A DNA stretch of 64,000 nt from Leptodontidium sp. MPI-SDFR-AT-0119 (Eukaryota; Ascomycota; Leotiomycetes; Helotiales; Leptodontidiaceae). The position numbers and the translations under genes were made by a program. The DNA lies in NCBI GenBank assembly GCA_020726505.1, contig JAHLEZ010000008.1, forward strand, positions 2,790,001-2,854,000, read 5' to 3'. Below the pieces are notes generated by a model. The model saw nothing but the letters and a program-made list of their open reading frames with translations, was not told the origin of the DNA and did no database searches. This document shows, piece after piece, positions 1-13,360 of the stretch (position 1 is the stretch's first letter; every line of letters starts with the position of its first letter).

Positions 1-1
1 A

Positions 2-184
2 AATGCCAGCAACGGCCTCTTCGCACAAAGCCTATCGAAGTTCCAGAACCTAGCAGCGCTGAACCCACAGGATTCCCTAGTGGCGTCGACGGAGGTTACG
101 CAGAGGGCTATTGCGGGGATATATATCCCGGGCAGTTTGAGGGAGGAGGCTGTTAGGGGTGTGAGTAGGAGTCGGGAAAGGTGA
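2..184 (+). CDS. C-terminal end of an unidentified protein (partial)
   Basis: An open frame enters from the left edge and runs about 60 codons to a TGA at 182-184. It is rich in Ala, Ser, Gln and Arg, reads like the end of a real protein (for example SLSKFQNLAALNPQ) and finishes in a basic SRSRER tail. The bases after the stop turn G-rich and low in complexity, as expected of a 3' flank. No domain can be recognised from so short a piece. It could be only the last exon. I do not assign a function. Confidence 0.45.
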   Translation, partial: NASNGLFAQSLSKFQNLAALNPQDSLVASTEVTQRAIAGIYIPGSLREEAVRGVSRSRER

Positions 185-1307
185 GGTGAGGGTTTGGGTT
201 TGGGGATTTGGGGGATGGCGGGGTACGGGGTGGGTAATGGGATGGAGAGTTGAGAGATAGTGAGGGGGTGGGGGACGATCGTGGACAGTCGAGCGAGGAT
301 TATTCGGGGTGGTAAATAGCCATTCCCAAGAACTAGCAGAAATTTCTTCTATTATTGATTTATTGAAATCGTTAATAAAATATACAAATTTAATATCCCG
401 CAGAACGTTCAGTAAATTAAATTAACGCTCAAGAGCTTTCGCACGGTCTACTTTAGATTATCCTCCTTCCCCAGGTCCCAAATCGTCGGAATCTCCCAAT
501 ACTCAGACTTCTCATCCCAAACCCCAAGCCAGATCCACGTGCCATTCCAAGGCGGCAAAAACAATGACACACGTGGCGTTGCACATGGTATTCGTATTCG
601 TACCTATCTCCGATGCAACAGAACTCTTTCTCGTAGAAAACTAGATACCCTCCCTCAAGGCAAAGTCATTACCCGACGCCTTTCTTGGTCTACATTGGCG
701 TTCTTGGAAGGGGTCTTGGATGATTTCTTGTCTGCATCCCTGTACCTCCATGCGGGTGCGTGGCTATGGCTGGGCGGGGTTGGTGATTGGATTACTGATC
801 GGAGGGGATGAGCTTGATTGAACTGTGTTTGTTTGTTGGTGTGGGTGGATGGGTGGGTGGCTTTTGGAAGGAAGAGATGTTTGGTGAGGATGGTTGGTAA
901 GTAGGTAAAGTAGTTCTGGTGATGGTGGTTGTGGTTGTGTTCAAGGTGCGATATTTGATTTTTGTAGGTTCTCGAAATGCGAACTGTGTTAGTTAGGGCT
1001 TTGACAGTGAATAAAGCAAAAAGGCGACATGGACTTTTTCCTTTATTCGAGGTTTATTTCGAGAACGTTTTGTGGATGATTTGTGATTTTGTAATAACGA
1101 TCGTATCTCCCTGGAATCTGAATCTGAAGTCTGAAATGTGGATCGATAAGAACTTGTCACTGCACAGTTTGATTGAAAGTCCGATGAACTTGATTTTGAG
1201 CTGTTGATTGTTATACAGACGCATATCATAACACATTAAATGCTGATAAACAAGCTCTACTCTGGCAAGAATTTCGTAACCTTGCTGCCCCTGTCGCCCA
1301 AGCTGCT
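185..1307. other. Intergenic stretch, no supported gene
   Basis: About 1.1 kb between the partial left gene and the stop codon of the MFS transporter. It holds G/T-rich low-complexity sequence (about 185-300 and 815-960) and short chance frames without family resemblance. It probably contains the 3' flanks of the two converging genes. Nothing else is supported. Confidence 0.5.
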
Positions 1308-3056
1308 TTAAACAGCCTTCTCAACTTGCTCAACGACCTCCCTATCATTCTTGATACCAGACCTATCCATATCATCAGCAACACGTCTCTCGCTGATAAT
1401 AGCATCCGTCTTCGCTCTCTTCCCATGCGCCAACCCGGACATGTTGAACATGATATCCATATCCTCGAGCGAAAGACCCTTGGTCTCAGGCATGAATAGG
1501 ATAACAAAGATCATTCCAACCACAAGCGACGAGCCGAAGAAGATAAACGTCCCATATTTGATGTTGTTCATCATATACGGTGTCGAGTAGACGATGATGA
1601 ATTGTCCAAGCCATTGCGTGCAAGTCGTGAATACGAGACAGACACTTCGGGTGCCGGTGGGGAAGACCTCAGCGCAGAAGATCCAAGGGATGCCATTCCA
1701 TGACATAGCGTAGAAGATGGCGAAGAGGTAGATCATCACGATCGCGACGTAGGCGCCAGCGTCTTGCTTTGCATTTCCGTCGAAGGATCCAGAGAGGTTG
1801 CTGAAGCCTGCGAGGTAGTACATGGCGAATAATGCGCCGACGGATCCGATCATGAGGGACTTGCGACGGCCGAGCTTGTCGATACCGAAGATCATGAAGC
1901 CGAGTGTGGCGAAAGCTTTTACCAGACCGAAGACACCGGTTGCGAGGAGACCAACACTCGTTCCCTTGAATCCAATGGAGCCGAAGATAGTGGGCGAGTA
2001 GTAGTTCAAGGCGTTGATACCGGAGAGGTTCTGCAGCATCATGAGAGACATACCGATGGCGAGACGGTTCCTGATTCCTGGAGAGAAGACGGCTCTCAAC
2101 TTCTTGACGAACGACTCGTTGGCTCCTGAGTCGAATTCTAGCTGGATCTGTTCCTTGACCGTCTCGATTTCCCATTGGAGATATGCATCATCGACGGGGA
2201 GTTGGCGGATGTATGTCAAGTTCTTGATAGCTTGCTCGTCGCGATTGTTCTTCAACAGCCATCTGGGGGATTCCGGCTGGAAGAACATGAGGATGACGAG
2301 AAGACATCCTGGCACGAATTGGATGGCGAAGGGGATGTGCCATTGAGAATCTGATGTGGGAGATACGTTCTGGTTGACTCCGTAGTTGACCCAGAATCCG
2401 ATGACGAGGGAGAATTGTAGCACGATTTCGAAAACTCCAATAAGACGACCGCGGATGGCGGGTGGCGAACACTCGGAAATATACTGTGGGACAATCAGGG
2501 ATGAAGCTCCAACACCCAGGCCTATAGAAAACAAGTCAGTATATATAGCCATGGAGTGTTGGGTGTGGATGTGCTATTGAAACATACCAGTGAAAGCGCG
2601 ACCAGCATAGATCAATCCAATAGTTCCACTCGAAGCCATCTGCATAATAACACCGATGTTGAAAACACAACCACAGATCATGAGAGGGATTCTCCGACCA
2701 AGTTTCTCAGACATCCAGTAGCAGAGAATAGCTCCGAAGAAACAGCCTGCTTGGAACGTGCTGACGATATTGGCTTTAAGCGCTGCAAGTTCGGTTCCTT
2801 TGGCAGTCGCGAGACCGAATCTTGTTTTGAATGCTGGAAGAGACATTGCTCCACCCTGATCTAAAAGTCAGATCATCTTATACTACTGAAGTGCAGAGTT
2901 AGAGTTTTTAGAGGAGATACGTACGATGAAAGCGGAATCATATCCGAACATGCTGGATCCCATTGATGCAGATATTGCAAGCGCGTACACTCTCCAGTTA
3001 TAGACTTCTGCCGGTGCCTTAAAGGCAGAGTCATCGTTGGGTGAGAAGAGCCCCAT
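1308..3056 (-). CDS. MFS sugar/quinate permease (QutD-like)
   Basis: Twelve-helix major facilitator of the sugar porter family, plasma-membrane uptake of quinate or hexoses by proton symport. Three exons join in frame: 3056-2925, 2855-2588 and 2521-1308, giving 537 residues, close to the roughly 530 of Aspergillus QutD. The N-terminal EVYNWRVYAL and GYDSAFIGG segments resemble QutD as I know it. Family signatures are present: the RGRLIG loop, PESPRWLL, the second GRR motif (DKLGRRKSL) and PETKGLSLEDM near the C-terminus. Introns are 66-69 bp with GTACGT and GTATGT donors. The next gene upstream is another transporter on the same strand. No quinate catabolic genes lie nearby, so the substrate is inferred from sequence resemblance only; a general hexose porter is the alternative. 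Confidence 0.9.
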
Positions 3057-4630
3057 GGCTGACGATTTCAGAGAGATCGCTTTGGATGTAAAGAGATTCC
3101 AAGGATTGAAAGCGAGAAGAAGAAAACGCTGGCGATGATGATGAAGAAGGAGAAGGGAAAAAATGAGTCTCGAGGCTATCGCCGTTTATATGGAGCGGGG
3201 AGCTTGGCGCCCAGGTGTGTGGCTGGGACTGGGGGGGACTCACAAGATCAACTTCGCTTTCTCCAGAAGTCAATCAATCAATGGGTGAGGAAAAGGATTG
3301 CAGAACGTGGAGAACGAACTAACGAACGAACGAATGCAAGTAGTCTGGAATGGTGACAGTAAGGATCTAATCCGGGGTACTGATACTGTAGCTGACTTTT
3401 GATTGACTGCTGCAGAATACTCTCTGATGGATGGGCAGACAGGCGTGCGGGGTTTGTGGAGGTGCGGAGTAAAGTATTACCCCCAAACCTCCAACAACAG
3501 TCCCAGCACCAATACAAAAACACAAAATGCAACCAAAACGTCAATACGCATAGCTTCTCCGGATCAACACTTATCCTCAGAAGCCCATCACGATTATTCA
3601 AAGGCGCTGCCATAGGCCCGAATCATTGTGCCAAGTGTCTTGTGTGTTCGGTTCTGTCCTTGAGTCGGATAAAGCTCCGAAGGACCTCGCTAGTCGAGAT
3701 TCTGTACTCTTGGCGGGTTTCTTGTCCCGTCACGAGTCCTCAGTCAGACAGACACTCCTGGGGTTCCTGTACGTCGGTATGCATGTATAGCCTCAGATTC
3801 TAATCTAGGATTTAAATTCTCTCCCAGCTCTGTGGTATTGGAATTTTAGCTTCGAAACGGATAGATTAATTTTTTTTCGATTGAGTTTGTCACGTTAATC
3901 GAACTAAATGCTGGGCAGTGTCAGCTATCCAAAATCCAGACCAAGTCCGAATAACTGCAGCGATCTAGAATCAATTCATTTCCTCCAAGCAACACAGCGA
4001 AAGTCAAATCATAGAGTAAGGAATTAACAGCAGAGGAGCATTTCGAATTTCAATGTTATGTCGGTCTCGGTGGCTTGAACGCTCCTCAATTTGGATGGAT
4101 CAGTAATCAACACTTCCCAAGATCATCTCATCTAAGTAAAGGGTCATGAGCCGATACTTCGTACTCAATATATCCATCATATTCAGTCATCATTACGAAC
4201 CGCGAACATAAAATCAAAGTTGGAACTATCTCGTTGAATATGGTACTTTATGGCCAACAGATATTTATCCTCGCTTAGCATAGAATAAGTTACCTAGGTA
4301 GGTACTACCTACACATATCCTTGCCTCATGCTCCGCCACAAACTCTCGATGGAGAGCTAACTCATCCTGCCTTTCTCAACAACGTTCGCACATGCAAAAA
4401 TAACTCCCCCCAAGCATGTATAAACAGGAGCAAAACGCACCATCGATTATACCAAAATATTCCTTTATTTATTTTTTCAAGTAATATTTTTTCGTATAAT
4501 TTGGGTCCGGTGGATGACGGTACATGAAGTACGTCAAGAATCAACACAACTCACTCTGGACGACGAGAGTGTCATTCAACACCTACTTACTGACTTCGTC
4601 ACGTTTGTCTTGGGTGTGGGGGATGAAAGA

Positions 4631-4662
<32 letters not shown>

Positions 4663-4884
4663 ATAGCATGGGCACAAATGAGGAGGGAAAAGGTGTTTCG
4701 TGATATCGTAAGATTACTTCCTCTCAATCTGCGTGGTATATCCATCTCTTCCTCACCATATCATGCAACGACCGTATCACCACACACACGCCCATAAGAT
4801 CCTACCTATCCTTATCCATTATCCGCCCACACCTCCCCATCAAAATCTAACCCACCACTCAACCTCCAAATCTCCCCTCCAGGT
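3057..4884. other. Intergenic region between two transporter genes
   Basis: About 1.8 kb upstream of the MFS gene and downstream of the OPT gene. It holds the promoter of the former. The only distinct structures are a (TCTCAC)5 microsatellite at 4631-4660 and an AGGTAGGTACTACCT-like imperfect palindrome near 4293-4312. Short open frames here show no family resemblance. Confidence 0.5.
4631..4660. repeat. (TCTCAC)5 microsatellite
   Basis: Five exact copies of the hexamer TCTCAC lie about 220 bp past the stop codon of the OPT transporter gene. A simple sequence repeat of this kind is usually length-variable between strains. Confidence 0.9.
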
Positions 4885-7447
4885 CTACTTCCAAGTCTTT
4901 GGCCCAAAAGTCCCATTCGCAACCTTCTGCACACCCGCATTCCAATCCATATTATTCTGGAACCCGCCACCCCATCCACCCCACCACTGCGGACTCGTGA
5001 CTTTATTCGGCAACTGCAGCGCAAAGAAGATAAGCAGCAGACAGATAATCGTGCCGGAATCCAGCGCCGCAGACGTGACGAAGTTATATTCGGTCCACCA
5101 AGCACGATGACGGCCCTTGATGAATTTATTAAAGATCGTGCCCGTGATACCCCACGTGGCGTAAGTCATAGGCGTCGCGGGAGGGATGTACGCCGTCCCG
5201 CCGAAGATGATGGGCATGTTGATATAGCGGAGGTTGCTCTTTGGCCATTTGCGGGCAGCGAGGTAGACGAGGATCGGGGCGATGAGACCGACTAGGAAGA
5301 ACCATGAGAGGGAACTGTACACGCCCTCGGAGCCGAAGATGCGTTTAGGGCCGATGACTCCCCAGATTATAGAGGCGGTGAAGAAGACGCCTGCGTTGGG
5401 GCAGGTGTAGTTGTCTTTCTGGTCGTGGGTGCAGACCCCGTCGATGGCGCCGAGTGCCCAGTTGAAGACTGCGATTTGGACGATGCAGGACCAGAGCGTG
5501 GCGACGAACTGAGCCCAGAACGTTACGCGCTGAGGCACTTTCATGTAATGCGCTAGCTTGATGTCTTGGGTGAAGTAGAGACCTTGGTAGGCTGTGATGT
5601 AGCCGTACATCTTGAACATCATCATTGCGAGAGGTCGACCGGGTTGCATGTAGCCGATGATGAACTCGGTGATGACGTTCAGTCCGATTTGGACGTTTGT
5701 TGTTGCTTGGATGATGCCGATTGGGAGGTAGAAAAAGAGAGAGATCAGGAGAGCGATTATGAATGCCCACCATGTCAAGTGGGTATCCCAGACAAGACAG
5801 GTGACGAGACCAAGAGCAAACATGGTCACGAAAGCAGCAGCATACCTGGATGTAAAGTCAGCTTTTAATTACAGCACAAGGAACCCGGATCAGCTTACCA
5901 GTACCAAGGAGCCTCTTTGTATTTCATCATCATGCGCTGGTGGATGTCAGCTCCTTCGCCTCGAGCAGCCTTCCACTTGGCCCAGATTTCCTGGCCATCG
6001 TAAAGCGCTGTGTGAACAACGACAGCAATGATGGTTGCGAAGGAAAGACCATAAGCGAGAGCAAAAGTTGTGGAGAGGAAGATGGGCGAGTATTCGCGGT
6101 AGAGTTGAGGATCCAAGGTATACTCTGGCGTAAGAATCCTGGAGACATTATAACGCACGCCGGTATTATCAAAGTTCCCGCCAGTCGACATGGGGAGGTA
6201 TTCGGAATAGAATGCTCCGGTGTAATGAATGCCGAGGCAAGTAACGATGGTGAAGACGAAAACACCAATCATGGTGTTGGCAATCGCGTGGAAGGGGAAG
6301 ATGAGAGGACTAGTCAAGAAAGCAGTAATGATTGTCCAGTCAAATGTGATGGGAATCAGGGCAAGTCCAGTTTGTCCGCCAAAAAGCTGATTCACGACGA
6401 CATTGTTGGGAGCAGCCCAGCAGACGAATGTGAAAGCGGAGAGGAAAGGAGCGATCCAGAGCGGGAACCATTCCCAGACGAATATGCCGACAAGCACAAT
6501 CAGAAAGTACTTGTAGCGACCGATTGTCCAAGACCCGGATTTGAGTGCGTCTGGAGTCTTTCTGGTGTGGATCGTCTCAAACATTGTGGTGATGATCAGG
6601 TTGGATGGCCAAATCATGGCAGCTGGCTCAACGAGCCATTTCCTGGTAAGACCAGCAAGACCTAGGCCGAGCATTTGGCAGGTGATCGTCAGGAGAAGTT
6701 GATATCCCCAACCGAACTTCTGACCATAAAACACTTCCTGTGCGAGAAGCACATCGGTAGAGTAAGCTGTTGTTCCACCGAAGGAGGCATTAGCCATGAT
6801 GACGATGATGGTGTGTTCCTTGGCATTGAATGGGCCGGAGTTCAATGACCACTTCTTGCCGAAAGTCTTGAACTGCCTTGTTGGCATGACTAGATTCTGA
6901 AATCAGTATCCAGCTTCGGATAGTCTAGATAAATGAGGGACATACCATAAGTCCAAGCAACACCGAATGGGTAAGAAAGCAACAATGTTACTACCGGGGT
7001 GAGGTAGATAGAGGGGTTACGAAGAGAGAAGAGCATATTGACTCCACTTCCAATCGTACACCACATCATGCCAATGATCCAGGCCCGAGGAGTATTTGCT
7101 GGCATCTCCTCATCGTAGTTTCTGACGGCTGCACGAACTTCTGGGTAAGGCGAGTCTTCCTCTAGCAAAGTATGTTCAAGGACAGCTTTCTTCTCGAGAT
7201 CTCCAGTCTGGTAGGCTTGGTCGATGGCTTCGACGGCCTCTCGGGGCAAATTGGGATCCCATTTTGCTGAGACCTTCAAGGCTCTGATATCTCTCTGGAT
7301 GATGTCTGCATTGGGAACGCTATGTGACTTGGTTAGTTTCTATCACGATCACAGCAAGCAGGTATCTTACCCCTCGGCACCAGGAGACCCAGGCTCCACG
7401 GCAGAAGACACACCAGTGTCCTTCTCTTTACCCCAAAAGCGAACCAT
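4885..7447 (-). CDS. OPT-family oligopeptide transporter
   Basis: Integral membrane transporter of the oligopeptide transporter (OPT) family, importing tetra- and pentapeptides or glutathione-like peptides with protons. Four exons join in frame: 7447-7371, 7319-6946, 6889-5899 and 5845-4885, giving 800 residues, the usual length. The hallmark NSGPFNAKEHTII segment matches the family's N-P-G-P-F-N-x-K-E-H motif, with Ser where Pro is common. Many hydrophobic segments follow, and the C-terminus ends GTFGPKTWK as in other fungal OPTs. A cytoplasmic acidic N-terminus (residues 1-90) precedes the first helix. Introns have GTAAGA, GTATGT and GTAAGC donors. The start is the first ATG of exon 1. Substrate specificity cannot be read from sequence. 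Confidence 0.93.
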
Positions 7448-10400
7448 GATGGCGCTGTCCCAGTAGATCTTCAACAATGATACACACTGTGTTGAGGAGA
7501 AAGAGAGAACAGAGGAAGCAAGAGTCAAAACCCGGGTTCCACGACACTACTTATGGTAGTTTCAGCTTTCCACCGCGGATGTTGTGTTTATCCATCTCGA
7601 ACCAATCCACAAGCTGTGTCGGCGATAGATCGCCAGACTACGAGGAGCTGCTTGGAAAGTTACAACGACCTTCCCATTTCAGAAGACAGGGATACACGGC
7701 CTACTCCACAAAGACGTTTTGATGGTCTCGACGGACTTCGTGTAGGGCGAGGGTGGCACCCGAACTTAGTTTGTGTGGCCCTATCTTGTAGTGGAATGGA
7801 TAGGTTGCGAACTAGAGCACGAGGGAGCTTCCTTTCCAGCCACAAGCCGTCTACCTCGGCCAAATGCAACATCACTGCATCCTTTCTGATACGACGGCCT
7901 CGATAAGAGGCAAATTCCAATGAATTCATTGGATTTGTCGAGTCCCAGTAAATAAAGGAAGCTCCTCCCAGTCGTCCACCAATCGCTTTGTGAAGATCCT
8001 ACCTTGAAACTTGATTCATGGACCGCAGAAGCAACTGACTTCTTCTTTGAAATTAGCCGTCCATCTTTCCAGAGTTCGTCGTAGCGCGTTTTGGGAATGA
8101 AGTAGCTCTACGAGCTAGCGAACCGTCCTTGGTGCGGGGGGTTGAAGTTGCAGTCAAGCTTTCGTGCCCAGAGTTGGCATCGCGGCTTGCAGGGTTGCCC
8201 GCATCGACACCCTCCAACATCCTGGTCGTCACACAGAGGAAAAGTGGTGTCTCGGACAGCCAAGTGGTACTGAAAAGCTTATCAGATAAGTTTTTTAGGG
8301 AAAGGAAAGAGGGTGTGGATATAGTTTGCCTTAGCATGTTTTGGGACTGGGTGCCGATGAGTAGATTGTGGGCGGATAATCGAACTGGATGGCGGCGGCC
8401 GCACTGTTGAGTCCTAGAATGTCTCATTGGCTCTCCCTCTGACCCGGGAAGGTACTTTTGAAGTCCTGTAACTTTATTTGATCCTCAAGCCACAGAAAAT
8501 GCATCTTGGAACGCATATCGCATCGCTGACGATCGGTTACATGACTGGCTGACAAGCTCTTACTGGTGGCAAAAACAAAGCTTACCGAGCCTACCTAGCT
8601 CAAAGACAAAGGATTGGGTCGAACTGATCACCAGATCCAGAAATGATGGTCGTAGAATGTGCAAGGATGATGACAGAGCGAGCCTCAAGAAGGAGGGCGA
8701 GTGAGCGTTGAAGACGCCGTTGAAGTCGGCGAACTTGACCCTGGCGGCCGCCTGTGAATAATGGCTTTGAGGAAATACCAATGGTGTGGCTTGATTTTGA
8801 AGCTGGAATAGGAAGGTGATACTCCAAAGCCGTCGTCGGGATGGAACATATCGTCATCTACCACCAACTTTTAAGTGCAGTATCCATCCATCTCCTATCC
8901 GTATTACATATGAATACTCGATTGCCCCGCTCGGAGTTCTAGCTTCCTTCCAGAACTCTCAAATGAGATTCGGTTTCCCCAAACCTTCCCCCAGTCGGGA
9001 TCGAAGACCTTGCAATTCGATCAAGATAGTGCTAAGAATAGCGGGCGATGGAATGACCCCCCTCTCCATCTATAGGATGCATGTTCGAAGAGTATGAAAA
9101 TAGTGATGGCGAATACTGCATCGGTCACTCTAGCCCGACCGAGGTTATATTTGAGTAGCATCCTTCGCCCTCTCCCGATTGCCACTACCAAGCGCCACCC
9201 ATTCCTCTCCACAATCCACCAAAATGCATCCACCCCGACTTAAATATGGGATCGTAATTTACCAGGGTCTTTGAAGCTTCTCGAAAGACTCTAGAAGACC
9301 CCCTTCCTTCCGATCGACCCACCCATCGTGAGTTGGGACTTGCTAACGGCAAGGCCGTGGCCCGGGATGGAAAGACGAGGATGGAAAAGCCGGCTCTGAA
9401 GAACATTATCTCCCCTGTGTGATAAGAGAAATCCAACACACTTGCAATCGAAACAACCTGAGGTGTACGATCGAAACCCTTGTTCTCTCCCTTCCCTTCC
9501 TTCCTTTGGTTGCTAAGCTTTCTCGGAACTCACAAATAAGCTTTCGAATTTGGCGCCACTTGGAGAAGCCAAGTCAAAGCACCAAAAGTGGCGGAGAAAT
9601 GATACTGCAAGCAGATAAGCCTTCAACCCGCACTCTTCCAAAATCATCAAATCAAATCAAATCAAACTCCACAAAAACATCACTAACTACTTAAAACCGG
9701 CACATGCTCAAGCCCCCCAAAACGCCAGCCCGGTGCGGGAGAGGATACCGCTGGATCTCCTTCCCGATAAGGAAGCTCGCAATATTTGTCTTTAGCGGGT
9801 GTAGTCTTCCATGTCATCCATCCCATCCCATCCCGTACCGTTGCCCCTCCTTTCAACGGGTACGGTCATGCTGCTCGCACTTGCGTGTCGGGCATACACC
9901 GTAGGCTCAGCCAGAACACTCTGTCTGTGACCAGGTTGATTCGATTTCATGGAAGAGGAGATAGGGTATAACAAGAGTCAGCGCGACGAGATGACTGCAA
10001 CAGGAAGGAAGATGCGTAGAGACTGAAAATGGGGTAGGTCGAGAAAAAAAATTGTTTGAAATCCATGATAGGTGTAAACCATTGAGAAGGAAGCACTACT
10101 TCTACCCCTATGATCTCGTGCCTTCTGGTACAGAAACATCCCACGAAAAAAGATCTGAGAGCGCGCGCAGGTTAGCAACACAGGAAGAAAGTAAACGAAG
10201 GAATTCAGAACACAACGGTACACGAAAAGCAGCTCCAAGAGCAGGAATAAAATTCACAGCAAGTGATGCCTCTACTTACAAAACCCCCCATCGCCGAGCT
10301 TATATACATCAGCCTCCCTGATGAGTAAGAATGAGCCGAATCTAGTCTAGCCTCGTCACCGCGAGTAAAAAAAATCGTACGTTTGTACGTGAACAAAGTA

Positions 10401-12088
10401 AGCCCTTTTCCTGTTCCATCTCGCATCTGATATACGACGCGCAAAATGGTAATTCGCGTTTGTAAGATTTCTTGGGGGCGGAGGTGAGTTCTACCGCTAC
10501 CGCTATCAGCTGTGGGGTGGTGCATGGATGTGCTGAGGCGCTTTTGGGAAATGTGTGGTCTAGATTTAAATTTAGCGCGTCTGAGATCGTGTTGTATGGG
10601 GATCCTTTGTCTTGTTTGTTCTCGCTTTAGCTCATTGGTTTCGGTAACAAAAGATCTTCTTGGTTGTTTGATCCACGTCAAGCATGCAGGAAACTAACTG
10701 CGTTGATGCTGATCATCAAATACAATTCCTACGAGTATAATTCCTTGAAAAATTCACAGTTTAGAGACTAGGATATCTCTTTTAAGGAAAAGCAGGGCAA
10801 TATCTTCCGATTGCGGATTTCTCTTCCCGTTAAGTATAAATTTCCGGGAAGAAAGAGTACCACCAGCCATTTTTACACCCAACAGCGCGTTTATTTTCCT
10901 TCCTTCTTTTAGGAACATTCCATTTATTTAAAGATATTCATATTCAACACAATGAGTATTATTGAAGAATTGTACCCGGCAGATGGGAAAGGTTATCAGG
11001 CGACAACCACCGCGACAAACTCTTCAGTTGTGCCTCAACAGGCAAGGGGTTAAAACAAGACCTCCCCACCAGATACCTTCCCACTCCTGCTACAAACCAT
11101 TCAGAGTCGCAATAACCAATGACCCCTATGTTCCTACGGACGGAATCACACCTCGTCATTCTCATTAGGAAACTCAACCTCTGCTCAATCCTGCCAGATC
11201 AAAATCAGCCACCTCTCAATCAACTCCACAATTTATGTCAGCAGCACTCTTCATATCAATCAAAGGGGATAGGGCAATATTGTCAGCGATAGATTCTGGG
11301 AGAAAACAAATCTGAAGATTGAATATCCCCATTCTAATCTAAACGGAATGAAAAACTAGGTCTCTGTATGTCAATGCCTGTGGGCGAAGACTTTACATTC
11401 ATAACAAACATAGGACGAGTGTGATAAATTACTCGATAAATTACTTCCACAATCGCCGCCAACGGCTCACCCGCCGAGGCTGGCTGCTCCAAACATCCTA
11501 ATGGCCGAGTTACTTCTCGATACATTTCCAAGTTGCGATGAGAAGGAACAGGCATTGGGACTTTAGATGGCGCCGAGCTCAAAGGACCAAGCGAATCTCT
11601 TCCAGTCGCAGCTCCAAACCGCGAGGGGTTTTAATGCTTTGGTTATGACCCATGGACGAGAGGGGGAAGAAATATGGGGTATAAGTAGTCATTTGAAGTT
11701 TATGACATCTATTTTGAGTTGTTGAAATTTCATACCCGTCGTCCTATCATAGAAAATGTCCTCAATTTTCGCTAAGACTTCAAGAACCAACAAATCATCC
11801 GCGACTCCCAAAATGATCCAAAATAGACGAACGACTTCTCGAAAGGGAATCATATCCGGCCCCCAAGCTCCGGGGAACACGGAAACAAACGTCCGCGAAA
11901 TCCCGTGACTTGGCGTTTGATCAAATCTCCCACAGCGACCTAGCGCGTAGTGCACCAATCAACTCATCCCGACGTCTTTCTTTGTGAAGTTTCTCGGGCC
12001 ATGTTTCAACTTCCTTTCCCTTCACTTGCGGATTTTTTGTTGACACTTCCTTCCTTCACGAAGTTGTGATGGTCGAGAAAATTCAACC
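7448..12088. other. 4.6-kb stretch without a convincing gene
   Basis: Base composition is normal, not RIP-eroded. All open frames are short (under about 160 codons), overlap on both strands and show no family resemblance. A few low-complexity runs occur, such as CAAAT repeats near 9645-9665. The frames near 10205-10681 (-), 11334-11582 (-) and 11689-11958 (-) are the longest, but none has a credible start context or recognisable motif. A long non-coding RNA or a gene made of many small exons cannot be excluded. Confidence 0.4.
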
Positions 12089-13360
12089 ATGAACCCAACA
12101 ACTGTTCCTCCGCTTCCAGGGCACCCCTTCTATCGCGACTCGGACAAGTCATACAGATGTCCCCTCCAAGGCTGCAGTCAGTCGTTTGGAGCTTCAGAGC
12201 TTTTGCAGTTCGTGTCTCCGGAGCCTTTACAGATCTGATTGTTGATAAATGACGTAGACATCATGTCAGCCTGAGCCATACGTTCCACCAGAATCCAAAC
12301 ATGTACATCATCGGATATTCACAACCAGACCCCTCTAGCATCAGTCATGGGAACCAAACAGGACCACCTCCTGTTCGAGAATCCTCACAGCCTATGCACA
12401 ATACACAGCCATTATCAGGATGCACTCTCCAGAACGTCTCACGGCACCCACAACCCTCACCACGAAACACTCATACCCTACCAAACAACAGACAGATGCT
12501 ACCGCCTACTAACGCGCCTACATTAACTACAAACGCAGTTACTCCGATCCAGAATCATCCACCCAGCTGGGTGGAGGCAAGTCTACCTCCAATCTGCGTC
12601 TTCTCAAACATGCTAACACTCTCCAATTCAGACCACGCGCTGGCCCGAAAAGACCGAAATATTCCTCAAAGAGCTCGCACATACCCACGCTCTATATGCG
12701 AACCCTACAAGCAAAGAAGACCACCGGAAACTATGCTCCATATTCGACGAATTCTACGACAAGACCGACTTTCGGAACTTGAAACCAGAGAAGGGAGACG
12801 AAAGGCTGTGGCAGCTTTTCAGAATGAAGCTTGATCAAATACAGACGGAAATGCTGCTACGAGGTGAAACAGTCAAGATGAAAGACGGCAGAATCCAGCG
12901 TGTAATCCTACCTCCTGCGAAACTCGTCGCGATCAACAACAATCCACCCGAATTGCTGGCAACTCCGCCTGAGACTCCGGCATTGGGGAATGATAAATGC
13001 TGCGATGGGCTAGAATTGTGGAATAGGTTAGATGTCGATGCGCAGGCTGCATTATTCCGGCAGCAGCTTCGAAGTGCAAAGAATCGCAAGGGGCTTATGT
13101 TGGAATGGAATGAATACTGCGTCGCGGTCAAGGAGAAGAGAGATCGTGCTAAATCTCGCGATTCTAATCGCAACTCGACAACCCCATCCGAACGCTCGTC
13201 TGGTTCGAAAACTCCACCTGCCACTACACTTCCAGGAGCTGTTGATGTGAAGGAGATCATCGCGAGAAAGATACGGGAATTGCAAATGAAAAGGGACAGG
13301 GACTTATTGCAGGCTTCTGAAGAACGTGCATCGAAAAGACTGAAAACTGATCCTGCATGA
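12089..13360 (+). CDS. C2H2 zinc-finger protein, function unknown
   Basis: Three exons, 12089-12207, 12258-12576 and 12632-13360, give 388 residues. Joining the first two exons builds one canonical C2H2 finger at residues 24-47: C-x4-C-x3-F-x5-L-x2-H-x4-H (Cys24, Cys29, His42, His47). The first intron lies inside the finger just before the first zinc-binding histidine. A Pro/Gln/Thr-rich linker follows (about 55-145), then a conserved-looking helical region beginning TTRWPEKTEIFLKEL, then a basic, Ser/Pro-rich C-terminus with ARKIRELQMKRDRD and KRLKTDP, which may act as a nuclear signal. The second intron appears to start with GC (GCAAGT). A nuclear DNA-binding or chromatin role is inferred from the finger only. 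Confidence 0.75.

Noticed and set aside
10205..10681. 158-codon minus-strand frame in the gene-free region
   Set aside because: No recognisable motif, basic composition without pattern, and it overlaps other chance frames; insufficient for a gene call.
11689..11958. 89-codon minus-strand frame
   Set aside because: Moderately protein-like but short, with no family match and no supporting splice partner.
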